Of a stretch of DNA of 64,000 nucleotides, positions 35,543-44,467 are shown in pieces; the first letter of the stretch is position 1; each line of letters opens with the position of its first letter. Location of the stretch: NCBI GenBank assembly GCA_046482855.1, contig JAWOEH010000202.1:47946-111945 (forward strand), in the 5' to 3' direction. The notes beneath the pieces are model-generated. The model searched no databases, was not told the DNA's origin, and saw nothing but the letters and a program-made list of their open reading frames with translations. This DNA is from CAYVSF01 sp046482855. GTDB taxonomy: Bacteria; Bacteroidota; Bacteroidia; Bacteroidales; UBA12077. The translations under genes and the position numbers were made by a program.

Positions 35543-35556
35543 TTAAAGATCTTTAA
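35543..35556. repeat. 14-bp perfect palindrome upstream of the ABC exporter
   Basis: TTAAAGATCTTTAA is a perfect 14-base palindrome about 30 bases upstream of the promoter-like TATCTTTA (35585-35592) and 141 bases upstream of the ATG at 35697. It could be a repressor site; no known family operator was recognised. Confidence 0.5.
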
Positions 35557-35584
35557 AAAATCTTCTTAAAAATGTAACATATTG

Positions 35585-35592
35585 TATCTTTA
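35585..35592 (+). promoter_or_regulatory. Possible promoter -7 box of the ABC exporter genes
   Basis: TATCTTTA fits TAnnTTTG in seven of eight positions. There is no TTG at the expected -33 distance. It is listed only because it is the best candidate in the gap. Confidence 0.3.
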
Positions 35593-35696
35593 CAAATCAA
35601 AAGTAAAGAACCATAACAACATCCGTGTCGCAGGCAATACGTCACGGCATAGTAGATAAAAGAGATTTATTCAAGACTAACCTTACAATAACATTC

Positions 35697-36614
35697 ATGG
35701 AATTACTAAACGTTCAAAGTGTTGAAAAAACCTTTGTCAATCACAAGGCACTCGACAAAGTTGATCTGGTGGTCCCCGAGAACACTATTTATGGTCTTTT
35801 AGGGCCCAATGGCGCGGGCAAGACCACTCTTATCCGCATCATTAACCGGATAACCGCACCGGACAGTGGCCTGGTTGAATTTCAAGGAAAGCCCATGCGC
35901 AACTTTGATATTCATAACATTGGCTATCTCCCGGAAGAGCGCGGACTATACAAAAAAATGAAGGTGGGCGAACAATCGCTATACCTGGCGCAGCTTAAAG
36001 GGTTGCCTAAACGCGAAGCACTAAAGCGACTGAAGCGCTGGTTCGAGAAATTTGAGATGGAAGCCTGGTGGGATAAAAAGGTGGAGGAGCTCTCAAAAGG
36101 GATGCAGCAAAAAATACAATTTATTGCCACAGTGGTTCATGAGCCCAGCCTGCTCATCTTCGACGAGCCCTTTAGTGGTTTCGATCCCATTAATGCAAAC
36201 CTCTTAAAAAAGGAGATCCTGGAACTTAAGAAAAATGGAGCAACCATTATCTTTTCAACCCACAATATGGGTTCTGTTGAAGAGCTGTGTGATCACATCA
36301 CTCTGATCAATAAATCCAAAAATATTTTGGAAGGCCCCATTGATAAAGTTCGGGAAAGATACCGCTCGCATATATACGAGGTTGCTTTCAAGGGCAATCC
36401 CACAGAAGTAGCCGCCAAGCTCAATACCTCCTACGAAATTACCTATGAGCTACCTGGTCAGGAGCAGCACATTGTGCGCGTGAAAGGAAATGAAGGGGGC
36501 AAAGCGAATGAACTCCTGAATAACCTACTCCCCATTTCCGAAATAGTAAGCTTTAAGGAGCTCATACCCAGCATGAATGACATTTTCATCCAGGTTGTTC
36601 AGAATAATAAATAA
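35697..36614 (+). CDS. ABC transporter ATP-binding protein (NatA-like)
   Basis: The ATG at 35697 (MELLNVQSVEKTFVNHKALD) gives 305 residues; a GTG at 35625 would add 24 atypical residues. All ABC motifs are seen: Walker A GPNGAGKTTLIR, the Q loop region YLPEERGLYKKM, signature VEELSKGMQQKIQF (LSKGM for LSGGQ), Walker B LLIFDEPFSGFD and the switch His in STHNMGSV. The pattern and the membrane partner after 30 bases are those of sodium-export-type NatAB systems, though the substrate cannot be read from the sequence. Confidence 0.9.
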   Translation: MELLNVQSVEKTFVNHKALDKVDLVVPENTIYGLLGPNGAGKTTLIRIINRITAPDSGLVEFQGKPMRNFDIHNIGYLPEERGLYKKMKVGEQSLYLAQLKGLPKREALKRLKRWFEKFEMEAWWDKKVEELSKGMQQKIQFIATVVHEPSLLIFDEPFSGFDPINANLLKKEILELKKNGATIIFSTHNMGSVEELCDHITLINKSKNILEGPIDKVRERYRSHIYEVAFKGNPTEVAAKLNTSYEITYELPGQEQHIVRVKGNEGGKANELLNNLLPISEIVSFKELIPSMNDIFIQVVQNNK

Positions 36615-36644
36615 CCTTATTGAATCACTGACAAAGCAGAAAAT

Positions 36645-37991
36645 ATGAACAAAATAAATATCATCATCGCCAGAGAGTATCTTTCACGGGTGAAGAAAAA
36701 ATCATTCATCGTAATGACCGTCCTGGGGCCCCTTTTATTTGCCGCCCTGATGATTGCACCTGCCTGGATTGCCTCCATGGAAGATACCGAAGTGAAAACC
36801 GTTGCTGTGATAGACAGCTCAGGCCTATTTCAAAAACGGTTACCAGAAACCGAATACATTAAATTCACTTACCTGCAGAACCAATCGGTAGAAGAAGTCA
36901 GGGAGAGTTTCGAGGATTCAGGCTATTATGCCTTATTGTATATTCCACATATAATCACCTATGTGCCAAACGGAGTTCAACTTTACTCCGATAAGCAAGC
37001 AGGGTTTGGTCTTACTTCACATATTTCCGGAAGCATCGAAAAAATCGTTGAACAACAAAAAATGCAGGCTGCCGGTGTCAAGGAGGAGGTTCTCCAATCC
37101 ATCCGCACGGATGTGAATATTCGCACGATTCAATGGACCAAGGATGGGAAACAGCGCGAGAATTCAACCGTTGTAACAACCATCTTAGGGTATATTTCAG
37201 GATTTCTGATATACATGTTTATTTTTATGTTTGGGGCACAGGTTATGCGTGGTGTTATTGAGGAAAAAACAAGCCGCATTGTCGAGATCATTGTCTCTTC
37301 TGCCAAACCCTTTCAGTTGATGATGGGCAAAATCGTAGGTCTAGGCTTAGTTGGGTTAACCCAGTTTATGCTTTGGGTAGTTCTCACACTTGCCTTGGTA
37401 TCCGTAGGTAAAGCAACGCTCTTTCCGGAACTGGGAACCCCCAACACACAGGAAGTTGTTACACAAAACATCATGAGTCAGCAACCCGGAGGAGAACAAC
37501 TGGCCGAGGCTAATGATATAGCCAACCCCGACAAGATTCAGGAAATTTTCAGTGCCATTGGGCAAATCAACTTTGTTGTGGTAATCGGAGCTTTCCTATT
37601 CTACTTTCTGGGAGGATATTTGTTGTATAGCTCCTTATTTGCAGCTGTTGGGGCCGCTGTGGACAACGAAACGGAGACCCAGCAATTTATGTTACCCATT
37701 ACTATACCCCTGATTTTGGGTTTTATCATCATGATGAATGCTGTGCAAAACCCCCAGGGATCATTGGCTTTTTGGGGCTCTATCATCCCCTTTACCTCGC
37801 CCATTGTAATGATGGTACGCATACCCTTTGGTGTACCCATTGAAGATTTTCTACTCTCAGCCGGACTCCTTGTGCTCACTTTTATTGGCACCACCTGGTT
37901 AGCCGGAAAAATTTACCGTACGGGGATCCTCATGTATGGCAAGAAAGTCAATTATAAAGAGCTTTGGAAATGGATACGATATAAGTACTAA
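36645..37991 (+). CDS. ABC-2 type permease (NatB-like)
   Basis: The 448-residue product has a cytoplasmic start (MNKINIIIAREYLSRVKKKS), one membrane span (about 22-43), a large extracytoplasmic domain (about 45-180), and five further spans including IMFIFMFGAQVMRGVIEEK-like sequence (YMFIFMFGAQVMRGVIEEKT) with SRIVEIIVSSAKPFQLMMGK, the ABC-2 signature. It pairs with the ATPase gene 30 bases upstream. NatB-type permeases export sodium or peptides; substrate unknown. Confidence 0.88.
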   Translation: MNKINIIIAREYLSRVKKKSFIVMTVLGPLLFAALMIAPAWIASMEDTEVKTVAVIDSSGLFQKRLPETEYIKFTYLQNQSVEEVRESFEDSGYYALLYIPHIITYVPNGVQLYSDKQAGFGLTSHISGSIEKIVEQQKMQAAGVKEEVLQSIRTDVNIRTIQWTKDGKQRENSTVVTTILGYISGFLIYMFIFMFGAQVMRGVIEEKTSRIVEIIVSSAKPFQLMMGKIVGLGLVGLTQFMLWVVLTLALVSVGKATLFPELGTPNTQEVVTQNIMSQQPGGEQLAEANDIANPDKIQEIFSAIGQINFVVVIGAFLFYFLGGYLLYSSLFAAVGAAVDNETETQQFMLPITIPLILGFIIMMNAVQNPQGSLAFWGSIIPFTSPIVMMVRIPFGVPIEDFLLSAGLLVLTFIGTTWLAGKIYRTGILMYGKKVNYKELWKWIRYKY

Positions 37992-38000
37992 ACCTAGAGA

Positions 38001-38024
38001 GGGAGCTTAATGCTCCCTTTTTTT
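38001..38024 (+). terminator. Terminator after the ABC exporter genes
   Basis: GGGAGC-TTAAT-GCTCCC (38001-38017) followed by a run of seven T. It separates the exporter genes from the ppx cluster. Confidence 0.9.
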
Positions 38025-38025
38025 A

Positions 38026-38033
38026 TACCTTTG
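38026..38033 (+). promoter_or_regulatory. Promoter -7 box of the ppx cluster
   Basis: TACCTTTG is a perfect match to TAnnTTTG, 38 bases before the ppx ATG. The -33 position falls in the preceding terminator stem, where no TTTG is present. Confidence 0.55.
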
Positions 38034-38071
38034 TACAACAAAATCCTCACATTACAAACCTGTAGAAACCT

Positions 38072-38995
38072 ATGAAAGTAGCCATCATCGATCTGGGGAC
38101 CAATACGTTTAACTTGTTAATTGCAGAAATAAAAGCCCCGGGAAACTATACGCTCCTGCACCAGGGCAAAATTGGCGTTAAGCTTGGCAAGGGCGGAATA
38201 AATACAAAACACATTACCCCTGAGGCCTTTGAACGAGGCATTAAAGCCATTGATACACACTTGCAAACCATACACGCTTTCCAGGCAGATAGAATCAAAG
38301 CAACGGCTACCTCAGGGATTCGTAGTACCAACAATGGATTAACCTTTATCGATACACTGCGGCAGCGTTTCCATCTGGATGTGGAGATTATTGACGGTGA
38401 TCGCGAAGCAGCATTAATCTTTGAAGGGGTAAATCAGGTCTTTCCTTTCCATGAGAAGACATCTCTAATTCTGGATATTGGCGGAGGTAGCAATGAGTTT
38501 ATCCTGGCAAACCAAGCGGGGATTCTGTGGAAAAAAAGCTACGACTTGGGTATGGCGCGTTTACTCGACCGTTTTAATCCCTCCGATCCTATAAATCAAG
38601 AGGAGTTGGCTGCAATATATGCCTTTCTGAAGCAGGAGCTTGCCGATCTTTCCCCCATAATGGAAAAATACAACCCACAAGAGCTTATTGGTTCAAGTGG
38701 AACCTTCGACACCTTTCGCTCATTATGGGAGGCTGCGCATCCACCGGAAGAGCAAAACCAGCATACTCCCCTGTTTCAATTTCCCGAAGAAGCCTTTGCA
38801 TCTCTTTACCAACGACTTATTACATCTACCCTGCAGCAGCGACTCGAAATGAAAGGGATGGAAGCAATTCGGGTAGAAATGATTGTTTTAGCAGCAATTT
38901 TTGTTAAGTTTACCATGGACGAATATGGACTCACTCGTCTATACCAGTCCAATTACGCCATTAAAGAAGGCGTATTAAAATCTTTAGCACAATAA
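38072..38995 (+). CDS. ppx: Ppx/GppA-type phosphatase
   Basis: The 307-residue product is the two-domain ASKHA-fold catalytic core of exopolyphosphatase / pppGpp phosphatase: phosphate loop 1 AIIDLGTNTFNLLIAE, the catalytic EVIDGDREAALIFEGV-like stretch (VEIIDGDREAALIFEGVNQV), and phosphate loop 2 LILDIGGGSNEF. It lacks the C-terminal HD-like domain of long forms. It ends 4 bases before the response regulator gene, so polyphosphate or stringent-response metabolism may be linked with that regulator. Confidence 0.92.
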   Translation: MKVAIIDLGTNTFNLLIAEIKAPGNYTLLHQGKIGVKLGKGGINTKHITPEAFERGIKAIDTHLQTIHAFQADRIKATATSGIRSTNNGLTFIDTLRQRFHLDVEIIDGDREAALIFEGVNQVFPFHEKTSLILDIGGGSNEFILANQAGILWKKSYDLGMARLLDRFNPSDPINQEELAAIYAFLKQELADLSPIMEKYNPQELIGSSGTFDTFRSLWEAAHPPEEQNQHTPLFQFPEEAFASLYQRLITSTLQQRLEMKGMEAIRVEMIVLAAIFVKFTMDEYGLTRLYQSNYAIKEGVLKSLAQ

Positions 38996-38999
38996 CACC

Positions 39000-40169
39000 A
39001 TGGCAAAAATACTTGTAGTTGACGACGAAGCGAGCATACGTGAAACACTGAAAGAGATTCTCGAATACGAAGGCCACCAGGTGCAGGTTGCCCAGGAAGG
39101 GGAAGAGGGGTTACTGATGTTCAAAAAAGTACAGTACGATGCTGTGCTTTGTGATATAAAAATGCCCACAATGGATGGCTTGGAAGTACTGGAAAAGCTG
39201 CAGGACCATGCCCACGACATCCCGGTAATCATGATCTCCGGACATGGCAACATCGATACAGCCGTTGAGTCAATAAAAAAAGGAGCCTACGATTTTATTG
39301 AAAAACCACTGGATCTGAATCGACTACTAGTGACCATAAAAAATGCCCTGGATCGCAATGAACTGGTTACCGAAACCAAAAAACTCAAGCGAAAAGTCAA
39401 CAAAACCTTCGACATTATCGGAGACTCGGAAGCTATTCAGCAGGTAAAACTGATGATTGACAAAGTGGCTCCTACCGACGCCCGCGTTTTAATAACCGGC
39501 CCAAATGGCTCAGGGAAAGAGCTCGTTGCCCGATGGTTGCATGAAAAAAGCGACAGGGCTGCTCAACCCTTTATAGAGGTGAACTGTGCAGCCATCCCTT
39601 CAGAACTTATCGAGAGTGAATTGTTTGGCCACGAAAAAGGAGCTTTCACATCAGCCCATAAGCAACGTAAAGGGAAATTTGAACAGGCCCATACAGGCAC
39701 TATCTTCCTGGATGAAATTGGTGATATGAGCCTGAATGCCCAGGCAAAGGTGTTAAAAGCTTTGGAGGAGAAAAAAATATCACGCGTAGGTTCCGATAAA
39801 GATATTCATGTTGATGTTCGAATTTTGGCAGCTACCAACAAAAACCTCAAAGAAGAGATTCAGGCCAATCGGTTTCGGGAAGATCTGTACCACCGACTGA
39901 GCGTCATTCTCATTCGGGTACCCTCATTAAACGAGCGAAAAGAAGATATTCCCCTTTTGGTAGAGCACTTTAACCAACTTATTTGCACCGACTATGGCAT
40001 ACCCCAAAAACAAATCGACCCACAAGCCATTAAAGCCTTGCAAGACATTAATTGGACCGGAAACATCCGTGAATTCCGTAATGTAATTGAACGTCTCATC
40101 ATTCTGTGCGACAAGTCCATAACAAAAGAAGATGTGCAACTATTTGCGCAACCAATATCCAACGAATAA
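39000..40169 (+). CDS. Response regulator with sigma54-interaction AAA+ domain, no DNA-binding domain
   Basis: The 389 residues hold a receiver domain (1-120; acidic pocket Asp8-Asp9, phosphoacceptor Asp52 in LCDIKMP) and an AAA+ sigma54 activator domain (about 140-380): Walker A GPNGSGKELVAR, the loop GAFTSA in place of GAFTGA, Walker B GTIFLDEIGDMS, arginine finger region FREDLYHRL. The protein ends about 20 residues after the AAA+ domain (TKEDVQLFAQPISNE); the Fis-type helix-turn-helix of NtrC is missing. It probably acts from solution or by a partner, as such HTH-less activators do. No histidine kinase gene is adjacent. Confidence 0.92.
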   Translation: MAKILVVDDEASIRETLKEILEYEGHQVQVAQEGEEGLLMFKKVQYDAVLCDIKMPTMDGLEVLEKLQDHAHDIPVIMISGHGNIDTAVESIKKGAYDFIEKPLDLNRLLVTIKNALDRNELVTETKKLKRKVNKTFDIIGDSEAIQQVKLMIDKVAPTDARVLITGPNGSGKELVARWLHEKSDRAAQPFIEVNCAAIPSELIESELFGHEKGAFTSAHKQRKGKFEQAHTGTIFLDEIGDMSLNAQAKVLKALEEKKISRVGSDKDIHVDVRILAATNKNLKEEIQANRFREDLYHRLSVILIRVPSLNERKEDIPLLVEHFNQLICTDYGIPQKQIDPQAIKALQDINWTGNIREFRNVIERLIILCDKSITKEDVQLFAQPISNE

Positions 40170-40177
40170 CGCTAAAC

Positions 40178-41632
40178 ATGCAAAGGGAAGAGACTGACAG
40201 CATAGGAACTATGCAACTACCGTACGATGCCCTCTATGGCATACATACACTACGTGCCCATGAGAACTTTCCGGCATCTATCCCCTTTCATCAAGCTTGG
40301 TATTGTGCCATTGGCCTGACAAAACTGGCTGTTTTCCAAACCTACAAGCAGTTCAAGCAAGGCATCTCGCAAAAATATCCCAATAGAAACATAAATCTTA
40401 AGCTCATTGAAGATGACCATTTAAGCGCACTGGAACAAGCCGCAACTGAAGTGAGCGAAGCGAAACATTTCCAGCATTTCCTTGTGCCAGCGTTTCAGGG
40501 AGGAGCCGGAACAAGTATAAATATGAATATCAATGAAATTATAACCAACCGAAGTCTTCAACTTTTAGGCCAGTCCCCTGGTAACTATAGGATTATTGAT
40601 CCCATTGAGCACGCCAATATCTATCAATCCACCAACGATGTTATCCCAACGTCCCTAAAAGTAGCTGCCATCAAACGACTGCAGCAACTGGAAACGGCCA
40701 TCAATGCGATGCGACAAGCACTCGAAGGCCAGGAGGCAGAGCATCGAAATACCTTACGAAATGCCTACACACAATTGCAGCTGGCAACGCCCTCGTCCTA
40801 TGGACGCCTGTTCAGCTCATACAACGAGGCACTATCAAGAGATTGGTGGCGCATAAGCAAATGTTTCGAAAGAATTAAGACGGTAAACCTTGGCGGTGGC
40901 GCTGCCGGAACCTCCCTCTCCATTCCACGTTTCATGGTTATGGAGTCGGTTCGTACATTGCAGCGGCTAACCGGACTCCCCATTACCCGAAGCGAAAACT
41001 TGCATGATACAACCGCCAATATTGACAGCCTTGTGGAAGTACATGGTATGCTAAAAGCCCATGCAGTAAACCTGGAAAAAATGGGCGGAGACCTGCGGCT
41101 TTTAGCCAGCGACCTTGTCGCCCAGCAGGAAGTCACCATTCCCAAGCGACAAACTGGCAGCTCTATCATGCCCGGTAAGATCAACCCTGTAATTCCAGAA
41201 TACCTTGTAGGTATAGCCCAGCAAGTCTACAGCAATGATACAGCCATCGCAAATCTGGCAGCCAGAGGGCATCTCGATTTAAACGCCAATCTTCCCTTTA
41301 TTGGTCACTGGCTTCTTCAAAGCCTGGATCTATTGATTGCAGCCAATACCACATGCCAACAACACTTAATTATGGGATTGCAGGTTAACGTTGATAAAGC
41401 CCAGGCACACACCTATAAAAATCCATCCATTACTACGGCGCTTATTCCTTTCATTGGTTATAACAAAGCTGCTGAATTAGCACAAACCATGAAAGAAAAA
41501 AAATACGACATTTTTACGGCCAATAAACAACTACAATTACTATCTGACAAGGAGTTGCGCAAGCACTTAAAACCCGAACATTTATTGCAACAAGGTTTCA
41601 CCATTAATCAACTACTCCACAACAATGAATGA
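40178..41632 (+). CDS. Aspartase/fumarase family lyase, aspartase-like
   Basis: From the ATG at 40178 the 484-residue product shows the superfamily motifs GAGTSINMNINEII, QSTNDVIPTS and the flexible catalytic loop TGSSIMPGKINP (327-337). At the position of the fumarase active-site His it has Gln199 (YTQLQLATP), as in aspartases. It begins 8 bases after the response regulator and overlaps the next gene by 8 bases. Aspartase-like genes often sit in hydrogenase maturation (hydE/hydG/hydF) clusters, and hydF is two genes downstream, so I read it as the hyd-linked form. Activity on aspartate is likely but not certain. Confidence 0.85.
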   Translation: MQREETDSIGTMQLPYDALYGIHTLRAHENFPASIPFHQAWYCAIGLTKLAVFQTYKQFKQGISQKYPNRNINLKLIEDDHLSALEQAATEVSEAKHFQHFLVPAFQGGAGTSINMNINEIITNRSLQLLGQSPGNYRIIDPIEHANIYQSTNDVIPTSLKVAAIKRLQQLETAINAMRQALEGQEAEHRNTLRNAYTQLQLATPSSYGRLFSSYNEALSRDWWRISKCFERIKTVNLGGGAAGTSLSIPRFMVMESVRTLQRLTGLPITRSENLHDTTANIDSLVEVHGMLKAHAVNLEKMGGDLRLLASDLVAQQEVTIPKRQTGSSIMPGKINPVIPEYLVGIAQQVYSNDTAIANLAARGHLDLNANLPFIGHWLLQSLDLLIAANTTCQQHLIMGLQVNVDKAQAHTYKNPSITTALIPFIGYNKAAELAQTMKEKKYDIFTANKQLQLLSDKELRKHLKPEHLLQQGFTINQLLHNNE

Positions 41633-43019
41633 AACACCACATTATAGCTACAAAATTGCAGGGTATCTTTTCTTTGCCACCCTGGCCTTTTTTGCTATCC
41701 TTTATTGGAAAGAACGCATGCTCTTTGCCCAATCGGCAGATGCCTCATTTCATCTGCTTAACCAGGAACAGTTTTATATCCAGTATGGAAGAATTGGCGC
41801 TATACCAAGTCAACTTCTGCCATGGCTGTTAATCAAACTCAATACCCCTATGCAGTGGGTGCTTATTAGCTACTCGGTCTCGTTTATTATTCTTTATTTC
41901 GGCGTATTTCTCCTAACCACCCATTGGATGCGATCCTACTCTGCTGGTTTTTTGTTAATTTTCTTACTCGTACTGGGGAATAAACAGTTATTCTATCATC
42001 CTACTTCCGAAGTAACACAGGCACTGGCGTTTTCTACGCTTTTTATTGGGTGGTTGTATCACAATCAAAAAATCAATCCTCATCGCCCTCGCTTAATTAG
42101 AACCGCCACAGGTCTTTTCTTTATTGCTCTATCTATTAGCACTCACCCGGCTGTCTTCCCGGTGCTGATATTTATGCTTATTCATCATGCCATTCACTAC
42201 CGTCGGTATCTTCGTTGGCCAACCTATGTCTACCTGAGTGGCATGGTGCTATTTTTTGTTATCAAACTCCTAATAACAAATGACTTTGTTATAGGCGAAA
42301 CCCACTTCAGGGGACTCTATTCCCTTGAGGAGTTTTTCTATGTAATCCCCGATGTAAGAGGCTTGCTCTTTTACTTTACCCAAATTGGTGATTTGTACTT
42401 CGTTTCCTTTTCGATATTACTAGTAACACTCATTTGGCTTTCTCTAAGAACCCACAAAAAGGAATTACTCTTCTACTCAGGCTTTTTGGCTTTGTATTTT
42501 GTAGCAGTAGCCTACCTGTTCCCCCATTCCAGCACAAATATGCAAATGGAAGAAATATACCAGCCTTTTAATACAATTTTGCTGATCCCCTTTATATACA
42601 TTGTTGTAAAACCTACACGCACTACCTATGTACTAAAACTCAGCCTATATCTAATAGTATTTATAGCAAGTATTGAGAAGATTGAATTCTCTCATAAAAT
42701 ATTTCAACGACGCATGAGATATTTATCAACAAAAATAGACCAAATCGATACAAAAAAAACTATTATTTCTCCCTTCAACCTAGATGCAAACACCCTGAAG
42801 GAAGATTGGGCTCTGGCACAAGAGACATTGTTGCTTACCTCCTATCGGGCTGAAACCACCCCTAAAACACTACTCATTAGTAACCCAGCAAATTCCGGCA
42901 AATTAACGGCTCATGCTAACTCGTTGTTCTTATACCGCGATAAACAAAAGCAATTGCACAGCACAAAGCTAAATCCAAGCTACTTTCGACTGGAGAATCA
43001 GCAATACCGCACCTATTAA
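41625..43019 (+). CDS. Polytopic membrane protein of unknown function
   Basis: The 464-residue product overlaps the lyase gene by 8 bases. About ten hydrophobic spans lie in residues 10-360, with a hydrophilic C-terminal part (about 365-464) rich in Lys, Asn and Thr. The arrangement (short loops, a Tyr-rich large loop after the first spans) reminds one of glycosyltransferase-like or O-antigen-ligase-like proteins, but no signature was found, so I do not assign a family. Translational coupling to the lyase suggests co-expression. Confidence 0.7.
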   Translation: MNETPHYSYKIAGYLFFATLAFFAILYWKERMLFAQSADASFHLLNQEQFYIQYGRIGAIPSQLLPWLLIKLNTPMQWVLISYSVSFIILYFGVFLLTTHWMRSYSAGFLLIFLLVLGNKQLFYHPTSEVTQALAFSTLFIGWLYHNQKINPHRPRLIRTATGLFFIALSISTHPAVFPVLIFMLIHHAIHYRRYLRWPTYVYLSGMVLFFVIKLLITNDFVIGETHFRGLYSLEEFFYVIPDVRGLLFYFTQIGDLYFVSFSILLVTLIWLSLRTHKKELLFYSGFLALYFVAVAYLFPHSSTNMQMEEIYQPFNTILLIPFIYIVVKPTRTTYVLKLSLYLIVFIASIEKIEFSHKIFQRRMRYLSTKIDQIDTKKTIISPFNLDANTLKEDWALAQETLLLTSYRAETTPKTLLISNPANSGKLTAHANSLFLYRDKQKQLHSTKLNPSYFRLENQQYRTY

Positions 43020-43183
43020 AGAGCGGTAGTTTGCCTTTTGGTAATAAGGGGCGGCATGTTAGAAACAAAAAAACAACCTGTAAAGAGATAGAAAATCGCT
43101 AGTTTTACGCCAGGCTATCTTAAGCAATAAAAAATTGAAGGAAGCCTCGAACGAATGAATATCTCGCTAGATAAAGATAAAAT

Positions 43184-44407
43184 ATGAAAGGCAAAGAAAA
43201 TAAACCCCATATAGGTATCTACGGACGGCGCAACAATGGCAAAAGCTCATTAATCAACCAACTTGCCGGACAGGATATTGCAATTGTTTCAGATGTTGCC
43301 GGCACCACAACTGACCCGGTGAAAAAATCCTTCGAAATCACCGGATTTGGCCCTGTAATTTTAATCGACACCGCAGGTATCGACGATATAGGAGAGTTGG
43401 GAGGGAAAAGAATCGAGAAGACACTCACTACCATAAAGCAAATAGATCTGGCAATTTTGGTGATAACAGATAATACAATGGGAGCCTTTGAAGATCTGCT
43501 TATCGAAAAATTTAAAGAGCAGGCAACCCCCTTTATTATTGTACACAACAAAACCGATATTACGCCATTGAAATCCAATCTGCGCAGCAAACTTGAGCAA
43601 TTCAAAGCGCCCTTATTGGAGCATAGTACAACAGTCTCCCCCTCGGCAAGCTCAATTGTTGAAGCCATACAACAAGCCATCCCTGATACTTCATATAAAA
43701 CCCCTTCATTGGTAGGAGATTTAATTCAATATGGCGATATTGTTTTGCTTATTACTCCCATCGATATTGAAGCCCCCGCGGGACGGCTAATCCTCCCGCA
43801 GGTCCAGGCTATTCGGGATATTCTGGACAACGATGCAGTTGCCATTGTGCTGAAAGAAAAAGAGGTTGACGGTTTTTTAAGAAAAACAGGCATACAACCA
43901 GCCTTGGCCATTACCGACAGCCAAATTTTCAGCCAGGCTGATGCCTCTATTCCAAGGAACATTCCCTTAACGAGCTTTAGCATTGTTTTAGCTCGGTATA
44001 AAGGCGACTTCGACCATTACTTGCAAGGGACACCAACAATTTCAAGACTGCAGGATAACGACAGAATATTGCTTCTGGAATCGTGTACACATCATGTATC
44101 ATGCGACGATATCGGACGTGTTAAGATTCCCCGGTGGCTGACCAACTTTACGGGCAAAAAATTGCAGTATGATGTGGTTTCAGGACTCGACAACCTCCCC
44201 TATTCGATAAAACACTATGCATTGGTTATCCAGTGTGGAGGCTGTGTAATTACTCGCAAACAGCTGATAAATCGCCTCCGTCCCGCTATTGAAGCAGGCA
44301 TACCAGTTACCAACTACGGTATGGCCATAGCTTATGTGCAAGGGATTTACCAACGAGCCATAGCCCCTTTTATTGGCCAACAAAAGGATGCACTGGACTA
44401 TTTGTAA
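43184..44407 (+). CDS. hydF: [FeFe]-hydrogenase maturation GTPase HydF
   Basis: HydF is the scaffold on which the diiron subcluster of [FeFe]-hydrogenase is finished before transfer to HydA. The 407 residues show a GTPase domain with P-loop GRRNNGKS (14-21), TTTDP, DTAGIDD and NKTD, a dimerisation domain, and the C-terminal cluster domain. The cluster motif is Cys301-Thr-His303, 46 residues, then Gln350-Cys351-Gly-Gly-Cys354. Canonical HydF has His at the Gln position (CxHx46-53HCxxC). Neither hydE, hydG nor a hydrogenase gene is in the window. A 164-base gap separates it from the gene upstream. Confidence 0.93.
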   Translation: MKGKENKPHIGIYGRRNNGKSSLINQLAGQDIAIVSDVAGTTTDPVKKSFEITGFGPVILIDTAGIDDIGELGGKRIEKTLTTIKQIDLAILVITDNTMGAFEDLLIEKFKEQATPFIIVHNKTDITPLKSNLRSKLEQFKAPLLEHSTTVSPSASSIVEAIQQAIPDTSYKTPSLVGDLIQYGDIVLLITPIDIEAPAGRLILPQVQAIRDILDNDAVAIVLKEKEVDGFLRKTGIQPALAITDSQIFSQADASIPRNIPLTSFSIVLARYKGDFDHYLQGTPTISRLQDNDRILLLESCTHHVSCDDIGRVKIPRWLTNFTGKKLQYDVVSGLDNLPYSIKHYALVIQCGGCVITRKQLINRLRPAIEAGIPVTNYGMAIAYVQGIYQRAIAPFIGQQKDALDYL

Positions 44408-44467
44408 GCACGCTAATTTTCAAACAAACACACAGGAAACCCGGTTTTAGGTATCTTCGGTGAGATC

